Source: an uncultured Latescibacterota bacterium (GTDB lineage Bacteria > Latescibacterota > UBA2968). Taken from it: a stretch of 64,000 bases of DNA. The notes below the pieces were generated by a model. It was not told the origin of the DNA, did no database searches, and saw only the letters and a program-made list of their open reading frames with translations. Of this stretch, positions 18,806 through 26,362 are shown piece after piece (within the stretch, counting starts at the first letter, position 1; every line of letters begins with the position of its first letter). Made by a program: the position numbers and the translations under genes. The stretch lies in contig OX638329.1 in assembly GCA_951812755.1 (NCBI GenBank), positions 791,339-855,338 of the forward strand. The letters run 5' to 3'.

Positions 18806-19588
18806 ATGCCGTCCTCCCCAACCCCGACTGCACCACGCATACCACGGAGCCCCGGTGTCGGCGCATCCAGGTCATTGGTGTACGTCCTGAACCGGCGGGC
18901 GCGCAGGCTCATGACCATGATCAAGCACATCGTCTACCGGCTGCCGGTGCTCCGCAACGCGATGCTCCCCGAATACCGCTATTGGGTCGATCCGGGCGAG
19001 CTCTCCACCATGGTCGGGCTGATTGACGCTACCCGCGGCACCGGCGGAGCCATCGTGGAGATCGGCGTCGCGCGGGGAGACACGTCTGTCTTTCTTCTGG
19101 AGCACCTGAGGACCACCGGCGATCCGCGCCCCCTCGTGCTGGTCGACACCTTCAAGGGCTTCACCCAGGAGAGCATTGACTACGAGGTGGCGAACCGACA
19201 GAAGCGCGCCGTCGAGATCTCTGATTACTCCTACGGCAGCGCCAGGATCTTCAACTACAGCCTTGCTCGTCTTGGCTATACCAACTACCGCATCATCAAG
19301 GGCGACTGCTCGAAGGTGGACTGGAAGGAAATCGGCCCCATCGGCGCGGTCTTCCTCGATGTCGACCTCTACATGCCCACGGCGATGACGCTGAAAGCCC
19401 TCTGGCCCCTGATCGTTCCCGGCGGAGGCATCGTTCTGGATGACTGTGTGGAGCCCGCCTGGTGCGACGGCGCTCTCCAGGCCTGTCGCGAGTTCATCGA
19501 CCGGCACGGTCTGCCGTTCATTCGCGCCGGCGGAAAGGGGGCGCTGCTGCAGAAGCCCGGTGCGGAAATCGACGCTGGAAACGACTGA
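18806..19588 (+). CDS. TylF/MycF-type O-methyltransferase, probably horizontally acquired
   Basis: The 260-aa product has the SAM-binding stretch GAIVEIGVARGDTSVFLLEH, a VLVDTFKGFT motif and the metal-site pair FLDVDLYMPT and IVLDDC. TylF enzymes methylate sugar or small-molecule hydroxyls using a divalent metal. The gene differs visibly in composition from its neighbours: codons end mostly in C or G (for example CTC-GTG-CTG-GTC-GAC), whereas surrounding host genes favour G or T. This points to recent transfer from a GC-rich donor. No other sugar-biosynthesis gene is adjacent. The methyl acceptor cannot be inferred. Confidence 0.85.
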   Translation: MPSSPTPTAPRIPRSPGVGASRSLVYVLNRRARRLMTMIKHIVYRLPVLRNAMLPEYRYWVDPGELSTMVGLIDATRGTGGAIVEIGVARGDTSVFLLEHLRTTGDPRPLVLVDTFKGFTQESIDYEVANRQKRAVEISDYSYGSARIFNYSLARLGYTNYRIIKGDCSKVDWKEIGPIGAVFLDVDLYMPTAMTLKALWPLIVPGGGIVLDDCVEPAWCDGALQACREFIDRHGLPFIRAGGKGALLQKPGAEIDAGND

Positions 19589-19608
19589 CCGGCGCAAAGG
19601 CGATGTCG

Positions 19609-19938
19609 CTAAACAGCCACGACCCGCTGATGGCCGCTCCTATCTTCTGAAGGCGTAATGCGAATCTCGATGTTGCGGTTCAGTCGATTCAGAATCGCAA
19701 ACAGTCTCTCCACACTAAAACGACTAAAATCGCCGTTCTTTAGCCGGGATACATCGGACTGATTGATCCCAAGAATTTCTCCCGCTTTTGTCTGTGTCAA
19801 TTTCCGCTCTTCAAGAATGCTGTAAATTTCAAATGCGAGATCTGCTTTCAATAATTCACGTTCAGCCTCTACGTCTGAGAAACCGATGTCCCGAAACACG
19901 TTGTCAGAACTTTGCTCGAATTTGATTGTTTCACTCAT
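19609..19938 (-). CDS. XRE-family transcriptional regulator, solitary antitoxin-like
   Basis: This 109-aa protein has a helix-turn-helix LTQTKAGEILGINQSDVSRL (about residues 48-67) followed by a FSVERLFAILNRLNRNIEI tail typical of HigA-like regulators partnered with RelE/HigB toxins. No toxin gene is visible on either side, so it is solitary or has lost its partner. A perfect 16-bp palindrome lies 16 bp upstream and is probably its operator. Confidence 0.85.
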   Translation of the reverse strand: MSETIKFEQSSDNVFRDIGFSDVEAERELLKADLAFEIYSILEERKLTQTKAGEILGINQSDVSRLKNGDFSRFSVERLFAILNRLNRNIEIRITPSEDRSGHQRVVAV

Positions 19939-19953
19939 TTTTTACCTCAATTT

Positions 19954-19969
19954 ATGGTAAATTTACCAT
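19954..19969. promoter_or_regulatory. Palindromic operator upstream of the XRE gene
   Basis: ATGGTAAATTTACCAT is a perfect 16-bp palindrome centred about 23 bp before the ATG of the regulator. A dyad of this length next to a small helix-turn-helix gene fits autorepression. This is inferred from position and symmetry. Confidence 0.6.
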
Positions 19970-20018
19970 ATTTATATGAAAAATTCAAGGTTTTTCTACT
20001 GACTACTGACCGCTTGTT

Positions 20019-21380
20019 TTATAAAAAATGCGCGTCCTGTTCTTTGCGAAGCGTCCAGAGAGGGTCGTTGTTTTTGGGTTGTATCGCGCTTGCGGTGATG
20101 AATGCGCCGATGGGGACATCCCGACTCAATGTATTGCCGTTGGCCATGTGAAAGGGCAGGGGGTTGTCGGGCGCGACAGGTAGCGCGGGGCGCATGAGGT
20201 ATTCGATATTTCTGCTGTGGTCGGTGCCGATCTGGTCGCCGGCTTTGAGGTGTTCTTTTGCGCGGCCTACAACGTCGAAGGATGGGCGGTAGTCGGTGGT
20301 GCCCGTGGGCAGGTTTAAGAGGCCTGCGACGAGTGTTGTGATGGGTGTTTCAACGCCGCAGAGGTGATAGGGGCGGTAGATGAGGGCTGTGGTGCCTTTT
20401 TTGTTGGGGATGAGTCCTTTGGTGGTGAGGATGTGGCGGGAGTAGGCGTTTTCACAGGCGACGACGATGAAGACGCCGCCGCCGAGGCCGGGTTCGTTTG
20501 CCTGGCGCAGGCAGGAGACGCAGTCGATGACGCCGCGGTGGGATAAGATGCCGCCGTCTTCTCTGGGTGCGAGGACTTCGGGTATTTCAACGGTGCGGAC
20601 TACGGGTGTGTGCAGGGTGTCTGTGTCGGGTATGAGGCCGGTGGCATTGGCGGCGATGGTGAGTTCGGTGATGTCGTAACCGGCACTGGCGCCGAGTTCG
20701 CCCATGATCTGGCGGCGCTGTGCGATGTAGGCCGAGGGATTTTGGGCAGAGAATATCCGTTCGTCGGGGATCTGGATTTTGCCTTTGGACCAGACGATGG
20801 CGTTGGTCTGTGGGTCGTAAACGCGGTCGGAGTCCAGTGATTTGCCTCCGCAGAGTACTTCGAGGCCCAGGCCGCGCGCCCATTGCACGAGGCCCATGAG
20901 CAGGCCGTGCTGGTCGCCGTCAACTGCGGTATAGACGAGTCCGGCTTTGTCTGCGAGGTGTTTGAGGATGGGTCCGACGGTGACGTCGGTTTCTTTGGAT
21001 ACCATGGCGACGTGTTTGCCGTGTCGGATGGCTTCTATGCCGTGTTTCGCGCCTGCACTCGGAACGCCTGTGGATTCGACTATGACGTCGAGCGGCAGGT
21101 CCATCATTTGCATGGCGTCGGTGAGTATGACATATTTGCCCTGTTCTATGGCTTCGGCAGCCTGTGCGGTGGTGTCGCATAAGATGGTTTTGTCGGTGTC
21201 CAGGCCGGCGTGATGATATGCATTTTGGGCTGCGTCCGGGTTTGTGTCGCAGACGACGGGTACGTGGAGTTGATTGACGACGCGCGATTGTGTGATGAGG
21301 GCTGTGGCGTAGTGTCCGGTGCCTATGACGCCAACGCGTACGGTGCGGTCAATTTGGGCGAAGAGCTGGTGATAGATCAT
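20019..21380 (-). CDS. NAD(P)-dependent oxidoreductase, homoserine-dehydrogenase-like with SAF-type C-terminus
   Basis: This 453-aa protein has an N-terminal Rossmann motif (VRVGVIGTGHYATAL), a VIVESTGVPSAGA step as in homoserine-dehydrogenase-like enzymes, and a KHVAMVSKETDVTVG helix. The C-terminal third (about 350-420), including GRAKEHLKAGDQIG, resembles a SAF domain. Such proteins often occur in sugar-acid and branched-sugar catabolic clusters. Last gene of a minus-strand operon with a cyclase-family hydrolase (16 bp away) and cysC. Substrate unknown. Confidence 0.75.
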   Translation of the reverse strand: MIYHQLFAQIDRTVRVGVIGTGHYATALITQSRVVNQLHVPVVCDTNPDAAQNAYHHAGLDTDKTILCDTTAQAAEAIEQGKYVILTDAMQMMDLPLDVIVESTGVPSAGAKHGIEAIRHGKHVAMVSKETDVTVGPILKHLADKAGLVYTAVDGDQHGLLMGLVQWARGLGLEVLCGGKSLDSDRVYDPQTNAIVWSKGKIQIPDERIFSAQNPSAYIAQRRQIMGELGASAGYDITELTIAANATGLIPDTDTLHTPVVRTVEIPEVLAPREDGGILSHRGVIDCVSCLRQANEPGLGGGVFIVVACENAYSRHILTTKGLIPNKKGTTALIYRPYHLCGVETPITTLVAGLLNLPTGTTDYRPSFDVVGRAKEHLKAGDQIGTDHSRNIEYLMRPALPVAPDNPLPFHMANGNTLSRDVPIGAFITASAIQPKNNDPLWTLRKEQDAHFL

Positions 21381-21396
21381 GGTGATTTTCCAGGGG

Positions 21397-22056
21397 TTAT
21401 TGAATCGCGATGACGCGAGCCGGTGCGCCGTCGGCTTCGGGGATTTTTAAGGGTAGGGCGAAGAAGGATACGCGGTCCGTTGCTATCATGCCTGTGTTGC
21501 AGATGTATTCGATGAGTATAATGCCTTCGCGCAAGAGGATGTCGTGGGTTACAAATTCGGCGAGGGGTGCTCTTTGGTTATTGAGCAACTGGCGTATGGG
21601 ATAGTCCTGCGGAAAGTCAAATGCGATGGCGCGGATGTTTTGCGCGCGTAGCCATTTTGCGGCAGCGCGCGACATGTAGGGGGCGCGGGTCCAGAATTCG
21701 GGGGTTTGATGCGATTCTACTTCGTCCCACCGCGTTTTCATGACGACGATGTCTCCGGACTGTATGTGCTGTCCGGCAGCGCGAATTTGTTCTTCGGTGA
21801 TCGGCGTTTCCGGCGCGATGCCCGAGAGATCGACAACTGCGGCCTGTCCCACGATTTGGTCCAGTTCGGTGTCGCTGGTGGTGGGTCCTTGCGGGAACAT
21901 GTGACGAGGTGCATCGACGTGCGTGAATCCGTGAACAGCCCATCCCATGTGGGTCACTTGCGCCATGTCGCCTGTTTCAAAACTGCTTTTGAGGCTGCGC
22001 TCAACGGGCCAGCGGAAGTGATCGGCAATGGGCATGGTGAGGTCGATGATGGGCAT
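21397..22056 (-). CDS. Cyclase-family metal-dependent hydrolase (kynurenine formamidase-like)
   Basis: The 219-aa protein carries HGFTHVDAPRH, the HxxTHxDxPxH motif (H42, H46, D48, H52) that binds the metal in this family, plus DLSG and a late YICNTGMI region. Characterised relatives hydrolyse N-formylkynurenine or lactone/amide-like substrates; no tryptophan-degradation genes are nearby, so the substrate is open. It starts 3 bp after the cysC stop and is followed 16 bp later by the oxidoreductase. Confidence 0.85.
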   Translation of the reverse strand: MPIIDLTMPIADHFRWPVERSLKSSFETGDMAQVTHMGWAVHGFTHVDAPRHMFPQGPTTSDTELDQIVGQAAVVDLSGIAPETPITEEQIRAAGQHIQSGDIVVMKTRWDEVESHQTPEFWTRAPYMSRAAAKWLRAQNIRAIAFDFPQDYPIRQLLNNQRAPLAEFVTHDILLREGIILIEYICNTGMIATDRVSFFALPLKIPEADGAPARVIAIQ

Positions 22057-22058
22057 GT

Positions 22059-22664
22059 CTATATGTTTCCGCGCGTTTCGAGTAGAGAGATGATTTGCAA
22101 TGTGGCCTCTTGTGGGGTGCTGTCAACGGTGTGTATGACGAGTTCGGGATTTTCGGGCGGTTGATATGGGTCGGAGATGCCCGTGAAGTTGGGTATTTCA
22201 CCTGTGCGCGCTTTTTTGTACATGCCCTTTGGGTCGCGTTCTTCGCATACGTCGAGCGGGGTGTTGATGAATACTTCGATGAAGTCTGTGTCTTCCATTA
22301 GTTCGCGTACGCCGTCGCGGTCGGTGCGATAGGGGCTTACAAAGCTGGACAGGGTGATGATGCCAGCGTCGGCAAAGAGTTTGCCGACTTCGCCGATGCG
22401 GCGGATGTTTTCTGCGCGGTCTTCGGCTGAGAAGCCGAGGTTTTTGTTGAGGCCGTGGCGGATGTTGTCGCCGTCGAGGACGTAGGCCATGCGTCCGCGT
22501 TCGATCAGGGCGTGTTCTACGGTGAATGCTATGGTGCTTTTGCCGGAGCTGGGCAGTCCGGTGAGCCAGATGAGTGCGCCTTTTTGTTCGAGCAGGTCTT
22601 CGCGCTGTTTGCGCGTGACATGGCCTTCGTGCCAGACGATGTTGGTGGCTTTGACTTCGGTCAA
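22059..22664 (-). CDS. cysC: Adenylylsulfate (APS) kinase
   Basis: The 201-aa enzyme phosphorylates APS to PAPS. It has the P-loop GLPSSGKST (36-44), the DGDNIRHGLN substrate motif, and the YKKARTGEIPNFTGISDPYQPP segment typical of APS kinases. No sulfurylase or PAPS reductase is nearby. The two sulfatases at 8510 and 12013 suggest sulfate-ester metabolism in the organism, but the operon partners are a hydrolase and an oxidoreductase, so PAPS may serve a sulfotransferase elsewhere. Confidence 0.95.
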   Translation of the reverse strand: MTEVKATNIVWHEGHVTRKQREDLLEQKGALIWLTGLPSSGKSTIAFTVEHALIERGRMAYVLDGDNIRHGLNKNLGFSAEDRAENIRRIGEVGKLFADAGIITLSSFVSPYRTDRDGVRELMEDTDFIEVFINTPLDVCEERDPKGMYKKARTGEIPNFTGISDPYQPPENPELVIHTVDSTPQEATLQIISLLETRGNI

Positions 22665-22773
22665 GAGATTCCTCCTGGTAAGGGTTAAAGTGCGTTTTGG
22701 ACGCTTTAAGATACCAAATTTTGGGTAAATGATTAAGAATATTTAGCAGTCAGCGGTCAGTAGTCCATTGTAG

Positions 22774-22848
22774 GGGCGAGGCATGCCTCGCCCGTCATTG
22801 CGGCATGCTGTAAGCCGCCACGCCGCAGGCACAACGCCAGTAATCCAG
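22774..22848. repeat. REP B palindrome followed by long-form REP A'
   Basis: Family B palindrome at 22774-22793, then the long form (GTCATTGCGGC..., 22794-22848) with a slightly changed insertion (CACGCCGCAGGCACAACGCCAGT). Upstream, AGCAGTCAGCGGTCAG belongs to a looser repeat also seen at 28050, 29838, 37196 and 42096. Confidence 0.88.
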
Positions 22849-22873
22849 GGAGGGGGTTGGGTGGTCGTCTTAC

Positions 22874-23158
22874 CTAAGAGACTGTTTTAAAACTCATTTT
22901 GCCCCTTCTCGGCGATGCGCTATTGCCCTGTCATTCTGAGCCTTTCGGCTTCGCTCAAGATAAACTCCGCGCAGCGGAGTCGAAGGAGCGGGGTACAACT
23001 GGCCGGTGAACGAGCCTGAAAAGCGGCTCGTTGTACACCATCCTCAGGCCAGTTCATCTCTTACCAACTCAGGTGGAAAAGATGCTTCGGCTACGCTCAG
23101 CATGACAAAACGCCGGACATGCGTAACATCAGGTATTAATTTTAAAACAGCTTCTAAG
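22874..23158. mobile_element. Candidate non-autonomous element, second type of inverted ends
   Basis: The left end CTAAGAGACTGTTTTAAAAC (22874) is matched in inverted form at the right end (revcomp CTTAGAAGCTGTTTTAAAAT, 23139-23158). The 285 bp between holds the second copy of the 131-bp repeat and no gene. The element lies just upstream of the gene at 23236 and may supply its promoter region. Mobility is an inference from structure. Confidence 0.45.
22929..23059 (+). repeat. 131-bp dispersed repeat, copy 2
   Basis: Apparently identical to 1164-1294. The sequences diverge immediately outside both ends, so the 131 bp is the unit of duplication. Confidence 0.9.
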
Positions 23159-23235
23159 AAACAGTATTGGTTTTGCTCGAAATGTTGTATAATTTACGAC
23201 TACAACGGAATATTACGCAATTGGAGGAGAAAGCC

Positions 23236-24426
23236 ATGGCTGATCGAAAGAAGATAGCAGCGGTGATTACGTCGTATTTTCCGCGGTCACATGCGGATGT
23301 GATTGTGACGAAGTTTTTGAAGGGGTTTCCAACCGATGACGGGTTGCTTTCGCCAGAGGTGGATGTGGTGTCGATGTATCTGGATCAGGTGCATTTCAGA
23401 GATGATATCGGGTGCGCGATTGCAGAGGAATACGGTGTGCCGATGTATGGGAGTATTAATCAGGCGTTGACTTTGGGTGGTGATGAGCTGGCGGTGGATG
23501 GGGTGTTGCTGATTGGCGAGCACGGCGATTATCCGTGGAATGAGAAGGAGCAACATATGTATCCGCGGAAGTATTTTTTTGAGCAGATTTGCGGGGTGTT
23601 CGCGTCGTCGGGTCGGTCTGTGCCGGTGTTTAGCGATAAGCATCTTTCGTATAATTGGCACGATGCAAAGTGGATGTGCGATCGCGCGCGGGAGCTGGAG
23701 GTGCCGTTTATGGCGGGGTCGTCTCTGCCGCTTGCATGGCGCAAGCCGTGGCTTGAGTATGATTTGGATACGGAGATTGAGACGGCGATGTCGGTGGCTT
23801 TTGGTGGGCTTGATTCTTATGGTTTTCACGCGCTGGAGACGCTGCAGTGTATGGTTGAGCGCCGCACAGGGGGGGAGACGGGGATTGTGGCGGTGCAGTG
23901 TTTGGAGGGGGATGATGTCTGGGCGTCGGATGCGTGGGATCGCGATTTGTACGCGGCGGCGGTGGCGCATATTGAGGCGAAAGAAGATGGCGATGTGCGC
24001 GAGCATTGTGAGAATCCGGCTGTTTTTTTGCTGGAGTATGCAGATGGGTTGACGGCGGCGACGTTTATGTTGAATGGGTACACGCGGGGGTGGGGTTTTG
24101 CTGCTCGGCGCAATGGTGAGGTCGATAATATGCGCGTTTTTTTGCCGGATAATCCGCATGCGCATTTTAGTTATTTGAGTTTGAATATTCAGCAGATGTT
24201 TTTGACGGGGCGACCGCAGTATCCGGTTGAGCGCACGTTGCTGATTTCAGGTGCGCTGGAGGCGTTGATAGATTCGCGGTATGAGGGGTACAGGCGGGTT
24301 GAGACGCCGCATCTGGATGTGGCTTATCAGTCTTATGAGGAGATGCCGATTCGGCCCACGAGTCCCGATCCGATGGGCGCGAGTAGGGGCGAAAAATCTT
24401 TCGCCCGTACGGTGCCGTTTGAGTGA
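23236..24426 (+). CDS. Conserved protein of unknown function, possibly oxidoreductase-like
   Basis: This 396-aa protein starts MADRKKIAAVITSYF, with GGAGGAG about 8 bp upstream. It lacks a clear GxGxxG, but the early beta-strand AAVITSYF, a VLLIGEHGDYPWNEKEQ region and a central FGGLDSYGFHALETLQCMVE stretch look like a large soluble enzyme. I associate it with uncharacterised proteins found near Gfo/Idh/MocA oxidoreductases. Its last codons (about 24383-24410) are formed by a family C palindromic repeat (GRGEKSFARTV), so the natural C-terminus has been replaced or extended. The next gene starts 4 bp after its stop. Confidence 0.6.
   Translation: MADRKKIAAVITSYFPRSHADVIVTKFLKGFPTDDGLLSPEVDVVSMYLDQVHFRDDIGCAIAEEYGVPMYGSINQALTLGGDELAVDGVLLIGEHGDYPWNEKEQHMYPRKYFFEQICGVFASSGRSVPVFSDKHLSYNWHDAKWMCDRARELEVPFMAGSSLPLAWRKPWLEYDLDTEIETAMSVAFGGLDSYGFHALETLQCMVERRTGGETGIVAVQCLEGDDVWASDAWDRDLYAAAVAHIEAKEDGDVREHCENPAVFLLEYADGLTAATFMLNGYTRGWGFAARRNGEVDNMRVFLPDNPHAHFSYLSLNIQQMFLTGRPQYPVERTLLISGALEALIDSRYEGYRRVETPHLDVAYQSYEEMPIRPTSPDPMGASRGEKSFARTVPFE
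24383..24410. repeat. REP family C palindrome inside a coding tail
   Basis: GTAGGGGCGAAA...TTTCGCCCGTAC lies in frame within the last 15 codons of the preceding gene. Other family C copies are intergenic or at a stop codon. Confidence 0.85.
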
Positions 24427-24430
24427 TTTT

Positions 24431-24772
24431 ATGTTGGTGTGCGTTGACAATCCCGAGCGCGAGCGGGATTATACGATTGAATTTGAGACGTCGGAGTTTA
24501 CGGCGCTGTACGCGGTGACGGGGCAGCCGATTTTTGCCGCGATTTCGATTTCTTATGTGCCGGGAAAGGTGTGTGTGGAGCAGATGTCGTTGAAGCGGTA
24601 TTTGGGGTCGTTTCGGGATGAGAAGGTGTATTACGAGGGTGTGGTTAATAAAATTGTGGATGATTTTGTAGCGGCCTGCGATCCTCTGTCGTTAGATGTG
24701 ACGGGTGATTTTACAGTGCGAGGTGGTATTGTGACGTGTGTGTCTGTGACGTATGAAGTATGCAGGGTGTAG
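24431..24772 (+). CDS. QueF-like paralogue lacking catalytic residues
   Basis: This 113-aa protein aligns by eye along its length with the QueF protein at 24839: DYTIEFETSEFTALYAVTGQ versus [20 protein letters not shown], then matching YVPG, SLK.Y..SFRD and a C-terminal VRGG. The nitrile-binding Cys is Tyr27, the proton-donor Asp is Ile34 and the His before the conserved Glu69 is Tyr68. It therefore should not reduce preQ0 by the known mechanism. It may be a structural partner of the active paralogue or have a new role. ATG 24431 follows the previous stop by 4 bp; the stop codon lies inside a family C repeat. Confidence 0.75.
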   Translation: MLVCVDNPERERDYTIEFETSEFTALYAVTGQPIFAAISISYVPGKVCVEQMSLKRYLGSFRDEKVYYEGVVNKIVDDFVAACDPLSLDVTGDFTVRGGIVTCVSVTYEVCRV

Positions 24773-24796
24773 GGGCGAAAAATCTTTCGCCCCTAC
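24769..24796. repeat. REP family C palindrome between the QueF paralogues
   Basis: Arms GTAGGGGCGAAA and TTTCGCCCCTAC with loop AATC. The TAG stop codon of the upstream QueF-like gene is the TAG of the left arm. It may attenuate transcription into the second gene. Confidence 0.9.
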
Positions 24797-24838
24797 CGTT
24801 TCAAACGGCAATATGAATTACGAACGCGAGGATGAGGT

Positions 24839-25189
24839 ATGAGTTCCATATTAGAGGCGTTTGATAATCCGAATCCAGAGCGGCGTTATACGATTGAGTT
24901 TACGTTTCCAGAGTTTACGTCGCTGTGTCCCAAGACGGGGCAGCCGGATTTTGCGACGATTGTGATCTGGTATGTTCCGGGTCCGCGATGCGTGGAGTTG
25001 CGGTCGCTGAAGCACTATTTCTGGTCGTTCCGAGATCAGGGGATTTATATGGAGCCTGTGACGAATCAGATTTTGAACGATCTGGTGGCGCTGTGCGATC
25101 CGGTCGAGATGGAGGTGATCAGCCGTTTCAATATTCGCGGGGGTATAGATCACGAGATTACGGCGTCGTATCAGAGGGAGGAGGAGTGA
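24839..25189 (+). CDS. queF: NADPH-dependent 7-cyano-7-deazaguanine reductase QueF, short form
   Basis: The 116-aa protein has the short QueF core that reduces preQ0 to preQ1 in queuosine synthesis. The thioimide Cys is C30 ([13 protein letters not shown]) and the proton-donor Asp is D37, with the same seven-residue spacing as in Bacillus QueF. The [14 protein letters not shown] motif follows. The usual HE pair reads M71-E72, so the His is missing. It lacks the longer N-terminus of many relatives. No other queuosine-pathway gene lies nearby. A catalytically altered paralogue lies immediately upstream. Confidence 0.85.
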   Translation: MSSILEAFDNPNPERRYTIEFTFPEFTSLCPKTGQPDFATIVIWYVPGPRCVELRSLKHYFWSFRDQGIYMEPVTNQILNDLVALCDPVEMEVISRFNIRGGIDHEITASYQREEE

Positions 25190-25284
25190 ATATTTCTGGC
25201 TCTGGCCTGACCGCCCAATTCACCAATGTAATCGTGGATGAAAATGATGGACAGGTTACTGTTGATCTGAATAAGAGGGAATAG
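25186..25284 (+). CDS. Possible 32-aa ORF coupled to queF
   Basis: GTG 25186 overlaps the queF stop (GTGA) and is preceded by GGGAGGAG. The product is [20 protein letters not shown]... ending in KRE. It resembles no family I know and may be a fragment. Evidence is limited to the start context. Confidence 0.25.
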   Translation: MNISGSGLTAQFTNVIVDENDGQVTVDLNKRE

Positions 25285-25438
25285 TACCACCTGTAAGGTC
25301 TTTGTATATATCGATCAGATTTTCTCCCACAGTTCTTCTATGGTTTTGCCTCGTCCAGTAATCGAGATAATCTTCAAGATATCCGAGGAACATGAGATCA
25401 TCTTGCCAGTAAATGTATTTTTGCATAAAATTATTCAT
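25256..25438 (-). CDS. HicB-like small antitoxin, locally frameshifted
   Basis: This 60-aa protein has the opening YIYWQDDLMFLGYLEDYLDYW and the ending [15 protein letters not shown] of short HicB-like antitoxins. The middle (TRQNHRRTVGE) does not fit. Reading the same DNA one frame away restores GKTIEELWE, the expected family helix, so two nearby indels that cancel each other have scrambled about ten residues. No HicA toxin is seen. Probably a non-functional remnant. Confidence 0.55.
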   Translation of the reverse strand: MNNFMQKYIYWQDDLMFLGYLEDYLDYWTRQNHRRTVGENLIDIYKDLTGGTIPSYSDQQ

Positions 25439-25565
25439 ATTGTATTTAGCCCGACTAATTCATGAACAGTAATTGTTGGGTGTGTTTGGCAGGCGGCATC
25501 GGTTCCAAGCATCAAAATTAGTGTGCTTTCTGTCTTGTCAGTCCTCATAGGCGTCTTCATAGGGT

Positions 25566-26236
25566 TCAGGCAGGCCAGCATCGTCCCCTGACCTGTGCAG
25601 AGGGTGTCCAAAAGTCCAGACGGCTCCCTTGCCTGCTCTTTGTATGGAGGAAGAGGCGGAACTGATTGGCAGTAAAAGTATGACAGGACGTACGGTCTGA
25701 GTGGAGAAAGGTTTTGTGATTTTTAATGAAGTTTTCCATCTGTCCGCGCGCACAATAGATGTTTTGGTAGATAAAGGAGGCCCTTGAACTTTCAAGGTTG
25801 GTCACGACAAAGCGTGTGTTTTGGCCTCGGGTGGTGATTTCAGCTTTGCAGATGATGCGTCTGGCACAGGTCCAAGTCTGAGCTTGGTAATAAAATGAGG
25901 TAAAAAGTCGCACGGGCTTGTTGGTTTGTGCATAAAGGCTTTTGGCCTGATCCATTACAGGCTTTGAAAGGGCTAAGAGTCGGGTATTTGAAACACGCGC
26001 TGTTTGATCAACTCTGCCACACTATGCGCCACATAACTTTGATGCCGATGGTCTTTAATCGCGCGACTCAAACGTGATAAAATGCCCGTTTTGGCCTCAA
26101 CTTCTCTCAGCAATAAGACACCGCTATCGCTGGTGAGTATGCCGCCATCAAAGGCGAGGTCGAGACGTTTTCCGAAAATGCTTGCCAAAGGAACCTTGCA
26201 ATGATTATCTTGTGTGCTCACGGTAGTTTCTCCCAA
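25566..26236 (-). pseudogene. IS1380-family transposase remnant
   Basis: The start at 26236 gives the IS1380 N-terminus (LDLAFDGGILTSDSGVLLLR, then ELIKQRVFQIPDS), which stops at about 25973. The next frame (25566-25955) holds the family C-terminal part (TRFVVTNL, YCARGQMENFIKNHKTFLHSDRTS and HTFTANQFRLFL). The whole central catalytic region, about half the usual length of 400-450 aa, is deleted and the end is out of frame. It cannot be active. The region also separates decayed HicB and RES modules. Confidence 0.85.
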
Positions 26237-26301
26237 GTTTATTGTTCAATGGTTATGAGTGTAACCTAATATAATACAATAACTTGAATAGGGAAACTAC
26301 C
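26222..26301. repeat. Inverted repeat at the edge of the IS1380 remnant
   Basis: GGTAGTTTCTCCC (26222-26233) and GGGAAACTACC (26291-26301) are inverted near-copies separated by about 57 bp of AT-rich sequence. It may be a remnant IS end or a regulatory dyad upstream of the parS-like gene. Confidence 0.4.
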
Positions 26302-26362
26302 TTTTTTATGAATTTTTCGGGTTAGGATGGGTACTTCACAGACATAAGACAAAGGTGGATAT

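Noticed and set aside
18872-19597. Minus-strand 241-aa frame opposite the TylF gene
   Set aside because: GC-rich genes give long antisense frames; the plus strand carries the recognisable methyltransferase motifs.
24925-25284. 119-aa frame overlapping queF in another phase
   Set aside because: Only its last 32 codons lie outside queF; the overlapping part has no family features.
25538-25795. Separate 85-aa minus-strand ORF inside the IS1380 remnant
   Set aside because: It is a shifted reading of the transposase C-terminal part with no domain of its own.
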